Below are positions 23,926 to 33,429 of a stretch of DNA of 64,000 bases, one piece after another. Position 1 is the first letter of the stretch. The number at the start of each line of letters is the position of its first letter. A program made the position numbers and the translations under genes. Where the stretch lies: positions 310,001 to 374,000 of the forward strand of contig CAWFFV010000029.1 in NCBI GenBank assembly GCA_963814985.1. The letters run 5' to 3'. The DNA comes from CAWFFV01 sp963814985. GTDB lineage: Bacteria; Chloroflexota; Ktedonobacteria; Ktedonobacterales; Ktedonobacteraceae. The notes below the pieces were generated by a model, which did no database searches, was not told the origin of the DNA, and worked only from the letters and a program-made list of their open reading frames with translations.

Positions 23926-26643
23926 GTGAGTGTCGATGTATCCAAAGACTTTTTTATCAGTTATACCCATACTGACCAGAAATGGGCCGAGTGGATTGGC
24001 TGGCAATTGGAGAAGGCAGGCTATACAACGATCCTTCAGGCATGGGATTTCCATGCTGGTGGCAATTTCGTGCTCAATATGGATACCGCTACCAAACAAG
24101 CCAGACGAACCATCGCCGTGCTATCCCCAGACTACTTCGCCTCCCATTTCACACCCTCCGAGTGGGCAGTTGCCTTCCGACGTGATCCTAAGGGAGAGCA
24201 AGGCTTCCTCGTGCCAGTGCGTGTGCACCCCTGTGATGTCGAGGGACTATTAGGACAAATAGTATATATCGATCTCGTTGGCCTGGACGAACAAACAGCT
24301 CAGGATACGTTACTTGCCAGAGTGAAGCAAGAACGGCACAAACCCACAAGCGCACCAGCTTTTCCATCCGTTCCATCCGTACTCCTTGAACGTCCCTCTT
24401 TCCCCGGTGCTCTGCCGCTCATCTGGAACATTCCTTATCCGCGCAATCCCTATTTCACGGGCCGTGAGGAACTACTTTCTCGACTGGCGGAGGCACTGCG
24501 AGCTGGACAAACGACGGCCTTATCACAACCTCAGGCGGTTAGTGGCCTGGGTGGGATTGGCAAAACACAGATTGCGCTTGAGTATGCTTATCGCCACCAC
24601 CTGGACTATCAGGCCGTGCTGTGGACTCGTGCTGATACGCAAGACGCCCTCACTTCCGGATTTGTTGCCTTTGCGGACCTGCTGGACCTTCCTCAAAAAG
24701 ATGAGAACGATCAACGCAAGATTGTCCAGGCAGTCACAGTGTGGCTCAAAGCGCATAATCGCTGGTTGCTGATTCTCGATAATGCGGATGATTTGACACT
24801 TGTAAAGGACTTTCTTCCCTCAGATGGAGGAGGGCATACACTGTTAACGACTCGTGCCTCAAGCATGGGACGACTGGCAAGCCGCATCGAGGTGGATACA
24901 CTGAGTCAAGAAGCTGGTGCTCTCTTCTTATTGCATCGTGCTGGGTTACTTGCTTCTGATATGGAGTTACAGCAGGCTGAGAATGGTGATCGTGCCACTG
25001 CCATTGAGATTACGCTAGAATTAGGTGGACTCCCATTGGCACTGGATCAGGCGGGGGCATACATCGAGGAAATGCAATGCAGCCTGCGCGATTACCTCCA
25101 ACTCTATCGCGGACACCGGGCAGATCTGCTCAAGGAACGCGGGGGGCTGGTTAAGGATCATCCAGAACCTGTTGCCACGACTTGGTCCCTCTCTTTTAGC
25201 AAGATCGAGCAGCGCAATCCTGCTGCCACTGATCTATTGCGGCTGTGTGCCTTTTTGCATCCAGATGCCATTCCTGAAGAGATTATTACTAAGGGAGCAG
25301 AGCACCCTGGTTCCCAGTTGCAAACTGTAGCAGCAGATCCGTTAGCCTTCAATAAAGCTATTCAGGCATTGCTGTCCTATTCCCTCATCCGGCGCGATCC
25401 AGCGAAGCATCTACTTACGATCCATCGGTTGGTGCAGGCTGTACTCCAGGACAGACTGGGAGAGGCGGAAAGACATTTGTGGGCAGAATGGGTGGTGTTG
25501 GCGGTCAATGCGGCGTTTCCACAGGTGGAGGTGGACCATGGCACCTGGCCCCTCTGTGAGCGCCTACTACCACATGCTTTGCTGGCTATTCACTATATCA
25601 AGACGGAACAGATCATCAGCGAAGAAGCGGGGCATGTGCTCCATGAGACTGCGACCTATCTCAGGTATCGTGCTCGCTATGCGGAGGCGTTATCTCTCTA
25701 CCTATGGGCGTTGCGCATCCGCGAACAAGCTCTGGGACCGGAACATTCTGATGTGGCTACTTCGCTCAACAATCTGGCGATCCTCTACTACGAGCAGGGG
25801 AGATATGTGGAGGCGGAACCGCTCTACCAACGTGCTCTGCGTATCCGAGAGCAGCAATTGGGGCAGGATCATTCCCTGGTGGCCTCCGTGCTCAACAATC
25901 TGGCACTCCTCTACTGCGAGCAGGGGAAACATGTGGAGGCGGAACCGCTCTACCAACGTGCTCTGCGTATCCGGGAGCAGCAGTTGGGGCAGGAGCATCC
26001 TAGAGTAGCTGATCTGTTTAACAACTTGGCGAACCTCTATTCTGACCAGGGCAAATATGCGGAGGCGGAACCGCTTTACCTGAGGGCACTGCATATCTGG
26101 GAAGAACAGTTGGGATTGGAGCATCCCCGAGTGGCCAATACGCTCAACAATTTAGCAACTCTCTATCATGAGCTAGGGAAGTACGTAGAGGCAGAACCAC
26201 TTTACCTGAGGGCACTGCATATCTGGGAAGAACAAATGGGATCACAGCATCCTTTGATAGCCACTGCGTTTAACAACTTGGCGAACCTTTATTCTGACCA
26301 GGGCAAGTATGCGGAGGCGGAACTGTTTTATCAGAAGGCATTGCGCATTGATGAGCAGGAACTGAGGCCGGGGCATCCCGATACGGCAGAGGTCATGCAC
26401 GATCTCGCAAGGCTTCGTGAAGCACAGGGCAACCACGAAGAGGCAAGGGTCTGGTATGCCCGCGCCCTGGCCGTTCGTGAGCAGGCGCTTGGACCCCATC
26501 ATCCTAAAACAATAGAGACACGCAATCACCTCATTACTTTGTTGCGAGCCATGGGACAGTATGAGGATGCGGCCCAACTTGAGACAGTCCAGGCTGAGCA
26601 GGGGATGAGTAAAGAAGAGCAGGAGATGCATCCTGAGGAATAG
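23926..26643 (+). CDS. TIR-NB-ARC-TPR protein (STAND NTPase, NLR-like)
   Basis: A 905-residue three-part protein. Residues about 8-135 are a TIR domain ('FFISYTHTDQKWAEWIGWQLE', 'RRTIAVLSPDYFASHFTPSEWAVAF', with the SEW Glu in the position of the usual TIR catalytic Glu). Residues about 175-480 are an NB-ARC ATPase: Walker A 'GLGGIGKT' (207-214), Walker B 'WLLILDNAD' (about 279-287), sensor 'LLTTRA' and 'LGGLPLALDQAGAYI' (GLPL motif). From about 590 onward are at least seven 42-residue TPRs. In known bacterial STAND proteins the repeats sense a trigger and the TIR depletes NAD+. A defence role is therefore plausible but unproven; signalling is the alternative. GAGGAG before GTG 23926 supports the start. 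It stands alone beside a tnpB element. Confidence 0.85.
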   Translation: MSVDVSKDFFISYTHTDQKWAEWIGWQLEKAGYTTILQAWDFHAGGNFVLNMDTATKQARRTIAVLSPDYFASHFTPSEWAVAFRRDPKGEQGFLVPVRVHPCDVEGLLGQIVYIDLVGLDEQTAQDTLLARVKQERHKPTSAPAFPSVPSVLLERPSFPGALPLIWNIPYPRNPYFTGREELLSRLAEALRAGQTTALSQPQAVSGLGGIGKTQIALEYAYRHHLDYQAVLWTRADTQDALTSGFVAFADLLDLPQKDENDQRKIVQAVTVWLKAHNRWLLILDNADDLTLVKDFLPSDGGGHTLLTTRASSMGRLASRIEVDTLSQEAGALFLLHRAGLLASDMELQQAENGDRATAIEITLELGGLPLALDQAGAYIEEMQCSLRDYLQLYRGHRADLLKERGGLVKDHPEPVATTWSLSFSKIEQRNPAATDLLRLCAFLHPDAIPEEIITKGAEHPGSQLQTVAADPLAFNKAIQALLSYSLIRRDPAKHLLTIHRLVQAVLQDRLGEAERHLWAEWVVLAVNAAFPQVEVDHGTWPLCERLLPHALLAIHYIKTEQIISEEAGHVLHETATYLRYRARYAEALSLYLWALRIREQALGPEHSDVATSLNNLAILYYEQGRYVEAEPLYQRALRIREQQLGQDHSLVASVLNNLALLYCEQGKHVEAEPLYQRALRIREQQLGQEHPRVADLFNNLANLYSDQGKYAEAEPLYLRALHIWEEQLGLEHPRVANTLNNLATLYHELGKYVEAEPLYLRALHIWEEQMGSQHPLIATAFNNLANLYSDQGKYAEAELFYQKALRIDEQELRPGHPDTAEVMHDLARLREAQGNHEEARVWYARALAVREQALGPHHPKTIETRNHLITLLRAMGQYEDAAQLETVQAEQGMSKEEQEMHPEE

Positions 26644-26816
26644 AGTCCTCTCCTTCTCAGAAACAGGCGAGAAGCCACATTTTCATCTGCCTTATCCAGC
26701 GATATATTTCCTATAGTCAAGATGTGAAGCTGTATCTTGTGGATTCATGCCTTAAGTGGGCATACTCCCACAAGCATAAGGGGCACCCGCGAAACAGATA
26801 CCCCTCACTCCTTACC

Positions 26817-28346
26817 CTACATCCCCAGCCTCGGCCTATACTGAATCGCCTCGGCTACATGGTTTGCCGCAATCGTCTCGCAACCGGCGAGGTCCGCGAT
26901 GGTGCGGGCCAGTTTCAGGACACGGTGGAATGCCCGTGCTGATAGATGCAGTTGCTGCATGGCGGCCTTTAGCAGTTTCTCTGCTGGAGGTTCAACCTGG
27001 CAGAAGTCATGTATCTCAGAGGGTCCCATCTCCGCATTGCATGTCAGCTTTGTTCCGGTAAAGCGTTTTAATTGTCGTTCACGTGCCTCCTGCACGCGTG
27101 CACGCACCGTTGCAGAGCTTTCTACACTGCGCTTGTCTGCCAATTTCTCATAATCTACGCGGGGTACTTCGATGTGGATATCAATACGGTCGAGCAATGG
27201 GCCGCTGATGCGTTTCTGGTAGCGAGCAATCGCTGTCGCGGAACATGTACATTCTCTGACGGGATCTCCATAAAATCCGCAAGGGCAGGGATTCATAGCG
27301 GCTACCAGCATAAAGTTTGCAGGATAGGTAATGGTACCCTGTGCCCGCGAAATAGTTACCACCTTATCTTCAAGTGGCTGGCGTAACACCTCAAGGACGT
27401 TCTGACCAAATTCCGGCAATTCATCGAGAAAGAGGACACCCCGGTGAGCCAGACTAATTTCACCGGGACGTGGTATACGACCACCGCCAACTAATCCTGC
27501 ATGACTGACCGTATGGTGCGGAGCACGGAATGGACGCTGTAAAACAAGTGGCACATCTGGGGCTAGCATACCGCTCACGCTATAAATCTTTGTGACATCC
27601 AGTGCTTCTTCAATCACCATACGCGGTAAAATAGACGGAGTCGCACGGGCTAGCAACGTCTTTCCCGATCCTGGTGATCCACTCATTAAAATATTATGTC
27701 CGCCGCTGGCAGCCACCTCTAAAGCACGCTTCACATGCTCCTGCCCACGCACAGCCGCCAGATCTTGACCATAGACCGCCTCCTTTGCGTGGTCAAGAAT
27801 GGCCGGATCGCGTACATAAGGCTCAATCAGTTTTTCGCCATTGAGATGAGACACGAGTTGTCCAAGTGTCTCAACTGGATAAACCGTTATACCCTCTACT
27901 AGCGTTGCCTCCATGGCGTCTACAGCGGGTACAAAGACGGCTTTGACGTGTTTCTCACGTGCCAGTGCTACCATAGGCAGAATGCCATTTGTGTGCCGTA
28001 CACTGCTATCCAGCGACAACTCGCCCAGAAAGAGTTGATCCTCAATCTTTTCAAGAGGATTGATCTGCCCAGATGCGAGCAAAATCCCTATTGCTATTGG
28101 AAGATCATATGCAGGCCCCTCTTTACGTAAGTCAGCAGGGGCAAGATTAACGGTGATGTGTTTAAAGGGGAATAGACATCCGCTATTTTTAATAGCCGCC
28201 CGTACACGCTCTTTTGCTTCATTTACGGCAGCATCAGGAAGACCAACGATCATAAACGCTGCAAGACCATTAGCAAGATCTACCTCAACTTCGACCAGAG
28301 CACCTTCTAAACCAATGATTGCGCAACTTCGTGCCATTGCCAACAT
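26817..28346 (-). CDS. comM: YifB/ComM-family Mg-chelatase-like AAA+ ATPase
   Basis: ComM-type helicase, shown in other bacteria to promote branch migration during natural transformation. It has an N-terminal Lon-protease-like domain ('IVGLPDAAVNEAKERVRAAIKNSG', 'DLRKEGPAYDLPIAIGIL'), Walker A 'GSPGSGKT' (about residue 225), Walker B 'GVLFLDELPEF', 'AAMNPCPCGFYGD' with the Cys group C-x7-C-x-C, and a C-terminal 'SARAFHRVLKLARTIADL'. ATG 28346 has AGGAGG ten bases upstream, whereas the ATG at 28355 is one base from it. The length of 509 residues is normal. It converges with the TIR-STAND gene. Confidence 0.93.
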   Translation of the reverse strand: MLAMARSCAIIGLEGALVEVEVDLANGLAAFMIVGLPDAAVNEAKERVRAAIKNSGCLFPFKHITVNLAPADLRKEGPAYDLPIAIGILLASGQINPLEKIEDQLFLGELSLDSSVRHTNGILPMVALAREKHVKAVFVPAVDAMEATLVEGITVYPVETLGQLVSHLNGEKLIEPYVRDPAILDHAKEAVYGQDLAAVRGQEHVKRALEVAASGGHNILMSGSPGSGKTLLARATPSILPRMVIEEALDVTKIYSVSGMLAPDVPLVLQRPFRAPHHTVSHAGLVGGGRIPRPGEISLAHRGVLFLDELPEFGQNVLEVLRQPLEDKVVTISRAQGTITYPANFMLVAAMNPCPCGFYGDPVRECTCSATAIARYQKRISGPLLDRIDIHIEVPRVDYEKLADKRSVESSATVRARVQEARERQLKRFTGTKLTCNAEMGPSEIHDFCQVEPPAEKLLKAAMQQLHLSARAFHRVLKLARTIADLAGCETIAANHVAEAIQYRPRLGM

Positions 28347-28417
28347 AAACCACATGCCTCCTCATCAATATTCCTTAGGCATTATGCACGAATACAGAGA
28401 AAAATGCAAGATCATAA

Positions 28418-29731
28418 CTATGGTGATTGGATTTTTACGCGTATCAAACCTGGTACAAACGCAGCAATAACCAGCGTTGCCACAATACAGGCAATGCCAC
28501 CACTCACTACCGAGAATTGAGGAGTTGTGAAGCCTGCTACTAATCCCGACTCAAACTGTCCCAACATCGGACCACCAACCACAAACATAGCATTGACCGC
28601 ACTGATACGCCCTCGAAACTCATCGGGAGTCGTAAGCTGTACGATTAACCCACGTAAAATCATGCTCACCATGTCTGCTGCCCCTGCTCCTGCCAACAAT
28701 AATGCAGAGAGCCAGAGCGGACCAGATAAGAAGCCAAAGGCAACAATACACAATCCCCAGATGATAATCGCCAGCACAATACCTAAACCTTGTCGTGCAA
28801 TATCACTAATACGTCCCGTCAACGGTGTCAGCACTACTGCGCCAATAGAGGTTGCAGCTAGCAAGATGCCGAGTCCCTGTGGGCCAACATGGAGGATATC
28901 ATGGGCATAGAGAGGGAGTAGTGCTTTGGGAGAGCCGAAGAAAGTGGCGAAAAAGTCGAGTGAGAGGACCGCCAGGATAACTGGATGTGCTCGCAGAAAA
29001 CGAATACCATCTGTTAATGCTCCTAAGCCTGCCTGTGCACGTCTTTCAATGGGTACACGCGGTACAATCATCAGCAGAAGCGATCCGATGACAACAAAAT
29101 AGGAGAGCACATCTACCCAATATGTATTAGTGACACCCAGCCAGGCAATAGTAAAGCCACCCATCGTAGCGCCAATTACAAAAGTCATTTGCATCATCAC
29201 CATTCCCAGTGAAACTGCGCCTGCCATTTGTTCACGTGGCACAAGTGTGGGGATCATTGCCTGACGTGTGGGAAACTCGAAGGCTGATACGCTTGCTGAG
29301 ATGAGCACCACCATATAGATGATTAACATATTGATCACATGAAAGAAGGTACATAGAGCCAGTATTGTGGACATAGCTGTCATGGTTATTTCTATCACCA
29401 GCAACATTTTGCGCCGATCAAACACATCGGCAAGGACCCCGCCCACCAGTGAAAAGAGTAAGCGTGGTATCGCTTGCACCAGCCCGATAAGTCCGAGGGC
29501 TATAGCAGAATGAGTCAGGAGATAGACCTGCCAGGCGACAGCCACTATTTGCATTTGTGTTCCGGCAGCGGAGATCAGTTGTCCCCAGAATAACAATGCA
29601 TAATTGCGATTGCGCAATACACTCCAATAGCCTGGGGTTCTGGCGATGGAGGGCGTTCCACTTGTCGTAGCAGTGGTTGGTTCAACAGAAGCGTTAGTGA
29701 GTGTATCCTTTTGTGGTTCGCTCTTCATCAA
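28418..29731 (-). CDS. MFS transporter (EntS/multidrug-like)
   Basis: A 437-residue major facilitator with about 12 membrane segments after a Thr/Ser-rich N-terminus. It shows the MFS motif A-like 'GGVLADVFDRRKMLL' after helix 2 and a second 'LTGRISDIARQG' in the C-half, with 'EFPTRQAMIPTLVP' typical of the DHA3/EntS group. This group exports drugs or siderophores, and the substrate here is unknown. It is followed on the right by a large palindrome, with sulfurtransferase genes beyond. Confidence 0.85.
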   Translation of the reverse strand: MMKSEPQKDTLTNASVEPTTATTSGTPSIARTPGYWSVLRNRNYALLFWGQLISAAGTQMQIVAVAWQVYLLTHSAIALGLIGLVQAIPRLLFSLVGGVLADVFDRRKMLLVIEITMTAMSTILALCTFFHVINMLIIYMVVLISASVSAFEFPTRQAMIPTLVPREQMAGAVSLGMVMMQMTFVIGATMGGFTIAWLGVTNTYWVDVLSYFVVIGSLLLMIVPRVPIERRAQAGLGALTDGIRFLRAHPVILAVLSLDFFATFFGSPKALLPLYAHDILHVGPQGLGILLAATSIGAVVLTPLTGRISDIARQGLGIVLAIIIWGLCIVAFGFLSGPLWLSALLLAGAGAADMVSMILRGLIVQLTTPDEFRGRISAVNAMFVVGGPMLGQFESGLVAGFTTPQFSVVSGGIACIVATLVIAAFVPGLIRVKIQSP

Positions 29732-29750
29732 TGATTCCTAACCTGTGGTT

Positions 29751-29824
29751 GTAGGGGCGCGGTTTACAAGCCCGTGACTGTTGTGCCGTTAATGCAAGAA
29801 TGGGCTTGTAAACCGCGCCCCTAC
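29751..29824. repeat. 23-bp perfect palindrome (GTAGGGGCG type)
   Basis: Arms 29751-29773 and 29802-29824 are exact reverse complements (starting GTAGGGGCGCGG) with a 28-base loop. It lies between the start of the MFS gene and the end of the sulfurtransferase gene. Intergenic palindromes beginning GTAGGGGCG are common in Chloroflexota and cyanobacteria (from memory). It differs from the three-copy element family of this window. Confidence 0.7.
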
Positions 29825-29861
29825 GCAAGAAAGATATCTATCCTGAGGGGGCGACGGCTCG

Positions 29862-30713
29862 TTATTTCTCTATTGGTGCGCCGATCAGGCTGCCCCACTC
29901 TGTCCAGGAGCCATCATAGTTACGTACCGTTGGGTAGCCCAGGAGATAGTTGAGAACAAACCAGGTATGGCTACTACGCTCACCAATACGGCAGTATGCT
30001 ATAACTTCTTTATCAGGAGTAATGCCCTTGCCTCCGTACAATGCACGCAGCTCATCCGCCGATTTAAATGTTCCATCTTCGCGTACCGCCAGCCCCCAGG
30101 GGATACTGGCTGCGCCAGGAATATGCCCACCGCGCTGTGCTCCCTCTTGTGGGATATTCGCAGGCGCAAGCAGTTCTCCACTATACTCGCCGGGAGAACG
30201 TACATCTACCAGAGCGAAGTTGCTGCGTCCTAACGAAGCCAGAACCTGGTCGCGAAGCGCACGTATTTCGGCGCGTGGCTCCTGGGCCTTGTAGCTCGTT
30301 CGTGAATAGGAGGGTACCTCTGAAGTAATTTCGCGCTTGTCGGCCAGCCATTTGACACGACCACCATCTAGCAAACGCACATCCTGATGCCCATAGTACT
30401 TGAAAATCCAGAGTGCCCATGCTGCAAACCAGTTATTGTTATCCCCATAGAGTATAATTGATGTATTATTGCTAATCCCAGCTTTGCTGAACAGCTCTTC
30501 GAGATATTCCTTACTGAGGGGTGCACGTACAATCTGGTCTTGCAACTCTTTTTGCCAGTCGAAACCGACAGCACCAGGAATATGGCCCTCATTGTAAGAT
30601 CGTGTGTTTACATCTACCTCAACCAATCGTATTGTAGGATCATTGAGGTGGGCTTGTACCCAGTCCGCATCGACCAGTACCTCTGGATGTACATATCCTT
30701 TGTTCTCTGACAT
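29862..30713 (-). CDS. Thiosulfate/3-mercaptopyruvate sulfurtransferase
   Basis: Tandem rhodanese of 283 residues, transferring sulfur from thiosulfate (or mercaptopyruvate) to an acceptor. The inactive N-terminal rhodanese domain begins 'VHPEVLVDADWVQAHL', and the catalytic C-terminal domain ends with the active-site loop 'YCRIGERSSHTWF' (Cys persulfide, CRIGER loop typical of thiosulfate transferases). A linker 'FALVDVRSPGEYSGE' is intact. It is a close paralogue of the gene at 37524, with the same 'GYVHPEVLV' start. It is downstream of btuD but separated by 208 bp containing a GC-rich hairpin (about 30785-30825). Confidence 0.92.
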   Translation of the reverse strand: MSENKGYVHPEVLVDADWVQAHLNDPTIRLVEVDVNTRSYNEGHIPGAVGFDWQKELQDQIVRAPLSKEYLEELFSKAGISNNTSIILYGDNNNWFAAWALWIFKYYGHQDVRLLDGGRVKWLADKREITSEVPSYSRTSYKAQEPRAEIRALRDQVLASLGRSNFALVDVRSPGEYSGELLAPANIPQEGAQRGGHIPGAASIPWGLAVREDGTFKSADELRALYGGKGITPDKEVIAYCRIGERSSHTWFVLNYLLGYPTVRNYDGSWTEWGSLIGAPIEK

Positions 30714-30920
30714 CGTTATTCTCCTGACAAAAAATAATGTAATAATCTTCGGACAGCTTTGTTTTTGCTGACAGACTGGACTGCCTAAGACCTTCCGGGC
30801 GGGGAGGGCAGTCTCAGCTTTATGCTCTATAACGATAACACATTTATTTATATTCCTGCAAGTTATTTTGTATATTCGTAAAAGTTATGGTTTTTCTTGC
30901 AGAAGAGGATTTTTTTCGTT

Positions 30921-32294
30921 CTACGGCTGGCTATATTGCTTTACCAGATCAAGAACTTCACCCACCGATTCCACCACGATAGCCCCGGCTAGCAACAATG
31001 CTTTCATCAAATTCAAGCCCTCACCGCCTGTATAATCACGTGCTGCCATATCTGTATGTTGTAGGATCTCGTCCTGGGTCATTATAGCAGATGCGCAAAC
31101 ATTACCGCCACTGGAGTCTACAAGGAAGACGACAGGAAGTCCTTGTTGGATAGCCAGCACAGCCTCTTGCAGTAACACCAGATTACCAGGACCGATGGGA
31201 AAAGGACACAGAATGAGAAACGCAATATGGGCGAGACTTGTACGTACGCGTTCGACGGTTGGAGGCGCAATCGGAGCATACGGCTGCTCTGTAATGACAT
31301 CGACCGCTAGACGCAATGCCAGAGTATGGTCACTATCGCCGATATTCAAAGCACCCGCAACAAATGGCACATGTGCATCTGCTAGCGCTCGCATCACGAG
31401 TTCACCAGAGCCACCACCGGCCATGACATGAACCCGTGGTCGGGAATGTTCCACTTGCTCATCGTCTCTCTTCTCACGCGCAGGTGGTAAGACACTGAGA
31501 TGTTCTGCACCGCGCAAGATACCCACCTGCACATTAACTCCATAAACTCTACTCAGCAAGTCTGCCGTAAGAACTTCTGTTGGGCCAGCATCTGCTACAA
31601 CGCCACGCTGAAAGAGCACTAAACGTGAAAAATAGCGTGCTGCCAGATTGAGATCATGCATTGCTGCAACAACTGTCACCTTACGCTCTCTGTTCAATTT
31701 TTGGACAAGTTCGAGCGTCTCTATTTGATGTTTGATATCCAGATGGGAAGTTGGTTCGTCGAGTAACAAGATAGCAGGTTGTTGTGCTAGTGCCATTGCT
31801 ATCATGACACGTTGTCGCTCTCCACCGCTCAACTCGTTAAAGACCCGATCAGCGAGAGAAGAGATGCCCGCAGCAGTCATGACCTCCTTCACAATCTTAT
31901 GGTCTTGTGTGCCAGGTGCTCCCAGAAAGGATTGGACAAACGGAGTACGCCCCAGGCTTACCATATGCTCAACAGTAAAGGCAAAGGGCATATGCAATTC
32001 CTGGGGGACAACAGCAATACGTTGAGCTGTGCCTCGTCGTCCCCAGTGCTGCAAATTTTGCCCTTCCAGCAAAACCTGTCCTTGTAGTGGTTGTAAGACT
32101 CCACTGAGCAAACGAAGCAATGTTGTCTTACCAGACCCGTTGGGACCCAGTAAACCCACCATTTCACCTGCTTGTATGCTCAGAGAAACATCATACAAGA
32201 GTGGTTGGGATCTATAACCAAAGGTGACCCCTTGCATTTGTAGCTGAGGTACCCCCTCAGGAAGATTTTTTCCCTGAGCATTGATCTTCACCAT
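30921..32294 (-). CDS. btuD: Cobalamin ABC transporter ATPase with C-terminal extension
   Basis: ATP-binding subunit of the B12 importer. Its ABC domain (about residues 18-250) has Walker A 'GPNGSGKTT', Q-loop 'VVPQE', signature 'LSGGERQRV', Walker B 'ILLLDEPT' and switch His 'AAMHDLNLA'. After about residue 275 comes an extra domain of about 180 residues with 'VHVMAGGGSGELVMRAL', 'GALNIGDSDHTLA' and 'CPFPIGPGNLVLL'. Some Gram-positive BtuD (YvrA-like) proteins are extended in a similar way as I remember; a small-molecule regulatory role is a guess. Its start overlaps the end of btuC, and the set lies behind a cobalamin riboswitch. Confidence 0.92.
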   Translation of the reverse strand: MVKINAQGKNLPEGVPQLQMQGVTFGYRSQPLLYDVSLSIQAGEMVGLLGPNGSGKTTLLRLLSGVLQPLQGQVLLEGQNLQHWGRRGTAQRIAVVPQELHMPFAFTVEHMVSLGRTPFVQSFLGAPGTQDHKIVKEVMTAAGISSLADRVFNELSGGERQRVMIAMALAQQPAILLLDEPTSHLDIKHQIETLELVQKLNRERKVTVVAAMHDLNLAARYFSRLVLFQRGVVADAGPTEVLTADLLSRVYGVNVQVGILRGAEHLSVLPPAREKRDDEQVEHSRPRVHVMAGGGSGELVMRALADAHVPFVAGALNIGDSDHTLALRLAVDVITEQPYAPIAPPTVERVRTSLAHIAFLILCPFPIGPGNLVLLQEAVLAIQQGLPVVFLVDSSGGNVCASAIMTQDEILQHTDMAARDYTGGEGLNLMKALLLAGAIVVESVGEVLDLVKQYSQP

Positions 32295-33376
32295 TGGTAG
32301 TCTCGCTTACTGTTCCTCAACAAAAACAAGAAAAATGGCGCTCCCACAAGTGCCGTAAAGACACCAACGGGGAGAACCGCAGGTGCAATCACTACACGGG
32401 CGAGCAAGTCAGCCAGTGTCAGAAAGACCGCGCCACCAAGGGCTGAAGCTGGCAAGAGTGAACGATGATTTGGTCCCAACAACAAGCGCATGACATGAGG
32501 TGTAACAAGCCCAACAAAGCCGATCAAGCCACTAATGGAGACCGCTGCAGCCGTGATGAGAGAGGCAAGCACAATGATCAGGAATTTATAGCGCTCAACA
32601 TGTAATCCCAGGTGAGCGGCGCTCTCTTCACCTAAAGCAAAGGTATCAAGAATCCCGGAAAAACCGAACGAAACGACAATACCGGTCAGGATAATGGAAC
32701 CAACTATCAGAACAGGCGACCAACTCGTCACGGTCACCCCACCTGAGAGCCAGTTAAAGAGGGCCGTTATCCCAAAACGGGCAAAGGGACTGAGCGTTAA
32801 AATGAGCGTCTGAAAAGCTACCAGTACTGCATTGACCACTACACCTGCTAGCAACAGTGTCACCACAGGTGTGGACCCATCACTACGAGCGAGGGCATAT
32901 ACCAGGAGCACTGTAACCAGTGCCCCTACAAAAGCCAGCACTGGAGTTAACGCAAAAAAAGACCCGGAGACTGTTTCAAATGGCAGGACAAAAGCAATTG
33001 CAGCACCGAGAGCAGCGCCAGACGAGGTACCAATCAAAAAAGGATCGGCCAGTGGATTACGCAACATTCCCTGAAAAAGCGTACCTGCTACAGCCAGAGC
33101 CGCACCTACCAGGGCCGCACCTATCACGATAGGCATACGCACTTGCCAGATAATCACTGCTTCTGTGGGATCCCATTGCTGTTGAAAATGAAAAAGACCT
33201 GTACCATTGAGCAGAATTTGTACGATGGTGCTGAGAGGAATTGATACGGAGCCAAAGCTCACCGCCACAAAAATGACGATGAGCAATAGCCCACACAGGA
33301 AGCAGAGCACAAGCGGTGGAGAGAGTCGTCGTCTCTCTCTCCGTCGCTCGTTCTGCCTGGACGGTACGCGTTGCAA
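32288..33376 (-). CDS. btuC: Cobalamin ABC transporter permease (FecCD family)
   Basis: Polytopic permease of 362 residues with about nine to ten membrane helices and FecCD/BtuC signatures: 'RMPIVIGAALVGAALAVAGTLFQGMLRNPLADPFLIGTSSGA', 'GLVTPHVMRLLLGPNHR' and 'GVFTALVGAPFFLFLL'. It forms the channel for B12 import with BtuD and BtuF. The start is uncertain: TTG 33376 follows a stop codon in frame, while an ATG in another frame just upstream would need a one-base shift to join ('MKFATRTVQAERATERETTTLSP'). Both N-termini are polar and basic. Confidence 0.9.
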   Translation of the reverse strand: MQRVPSRQNERRRERRRLSPPLVLCFLCGLLLIVIFVAVSFGSVSIPLSTIVQILLNGTGLFHFQQQWDPTEAVIIWQVRMPIVIGAALVGAALAVAGTLFQGMLRNPLADPFLIGTSSGAALGAAIAFVLPFETVSGSFFALTPVLAFVGALVTVLLVYALARSDGSTPVVTLLLAGVVVNAVLVAFQTLILTLSPFARFGITALFNWLSGGVTVTSWSPVLIVGSIILTGIVVSFGFSGILDTFALGEESAAHLGLHVERYKFLIIVLASLITAAAVSISGLIGFVGLVTPHVMRLLLGPNHRSLLPASALGGAVFLTLADLLARVVIAPAVLPVGVFTALVGAPFFLFLLRNSKRDYQW

Positions 33377-33429
33377 ACTTCATATTGGCTGGCTCTCTTG
33401 AGCTGGATTTCGTAAGAGAGGGTAGCATT

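Noticed and set aside
26644..26816. A gene between the TIR protein and comM
   Set aside because: The frames are short and lack starts; only a weak GTGGG/CCCAC hairpin (about 26756-26772) is seen.
30785..30825. GC-rich hairpin between btuD and the sulfurtransferase as a riboswitch or terminator
   Set aside because: No U-tract and no recognised riboswitch motifs; the stem is short.
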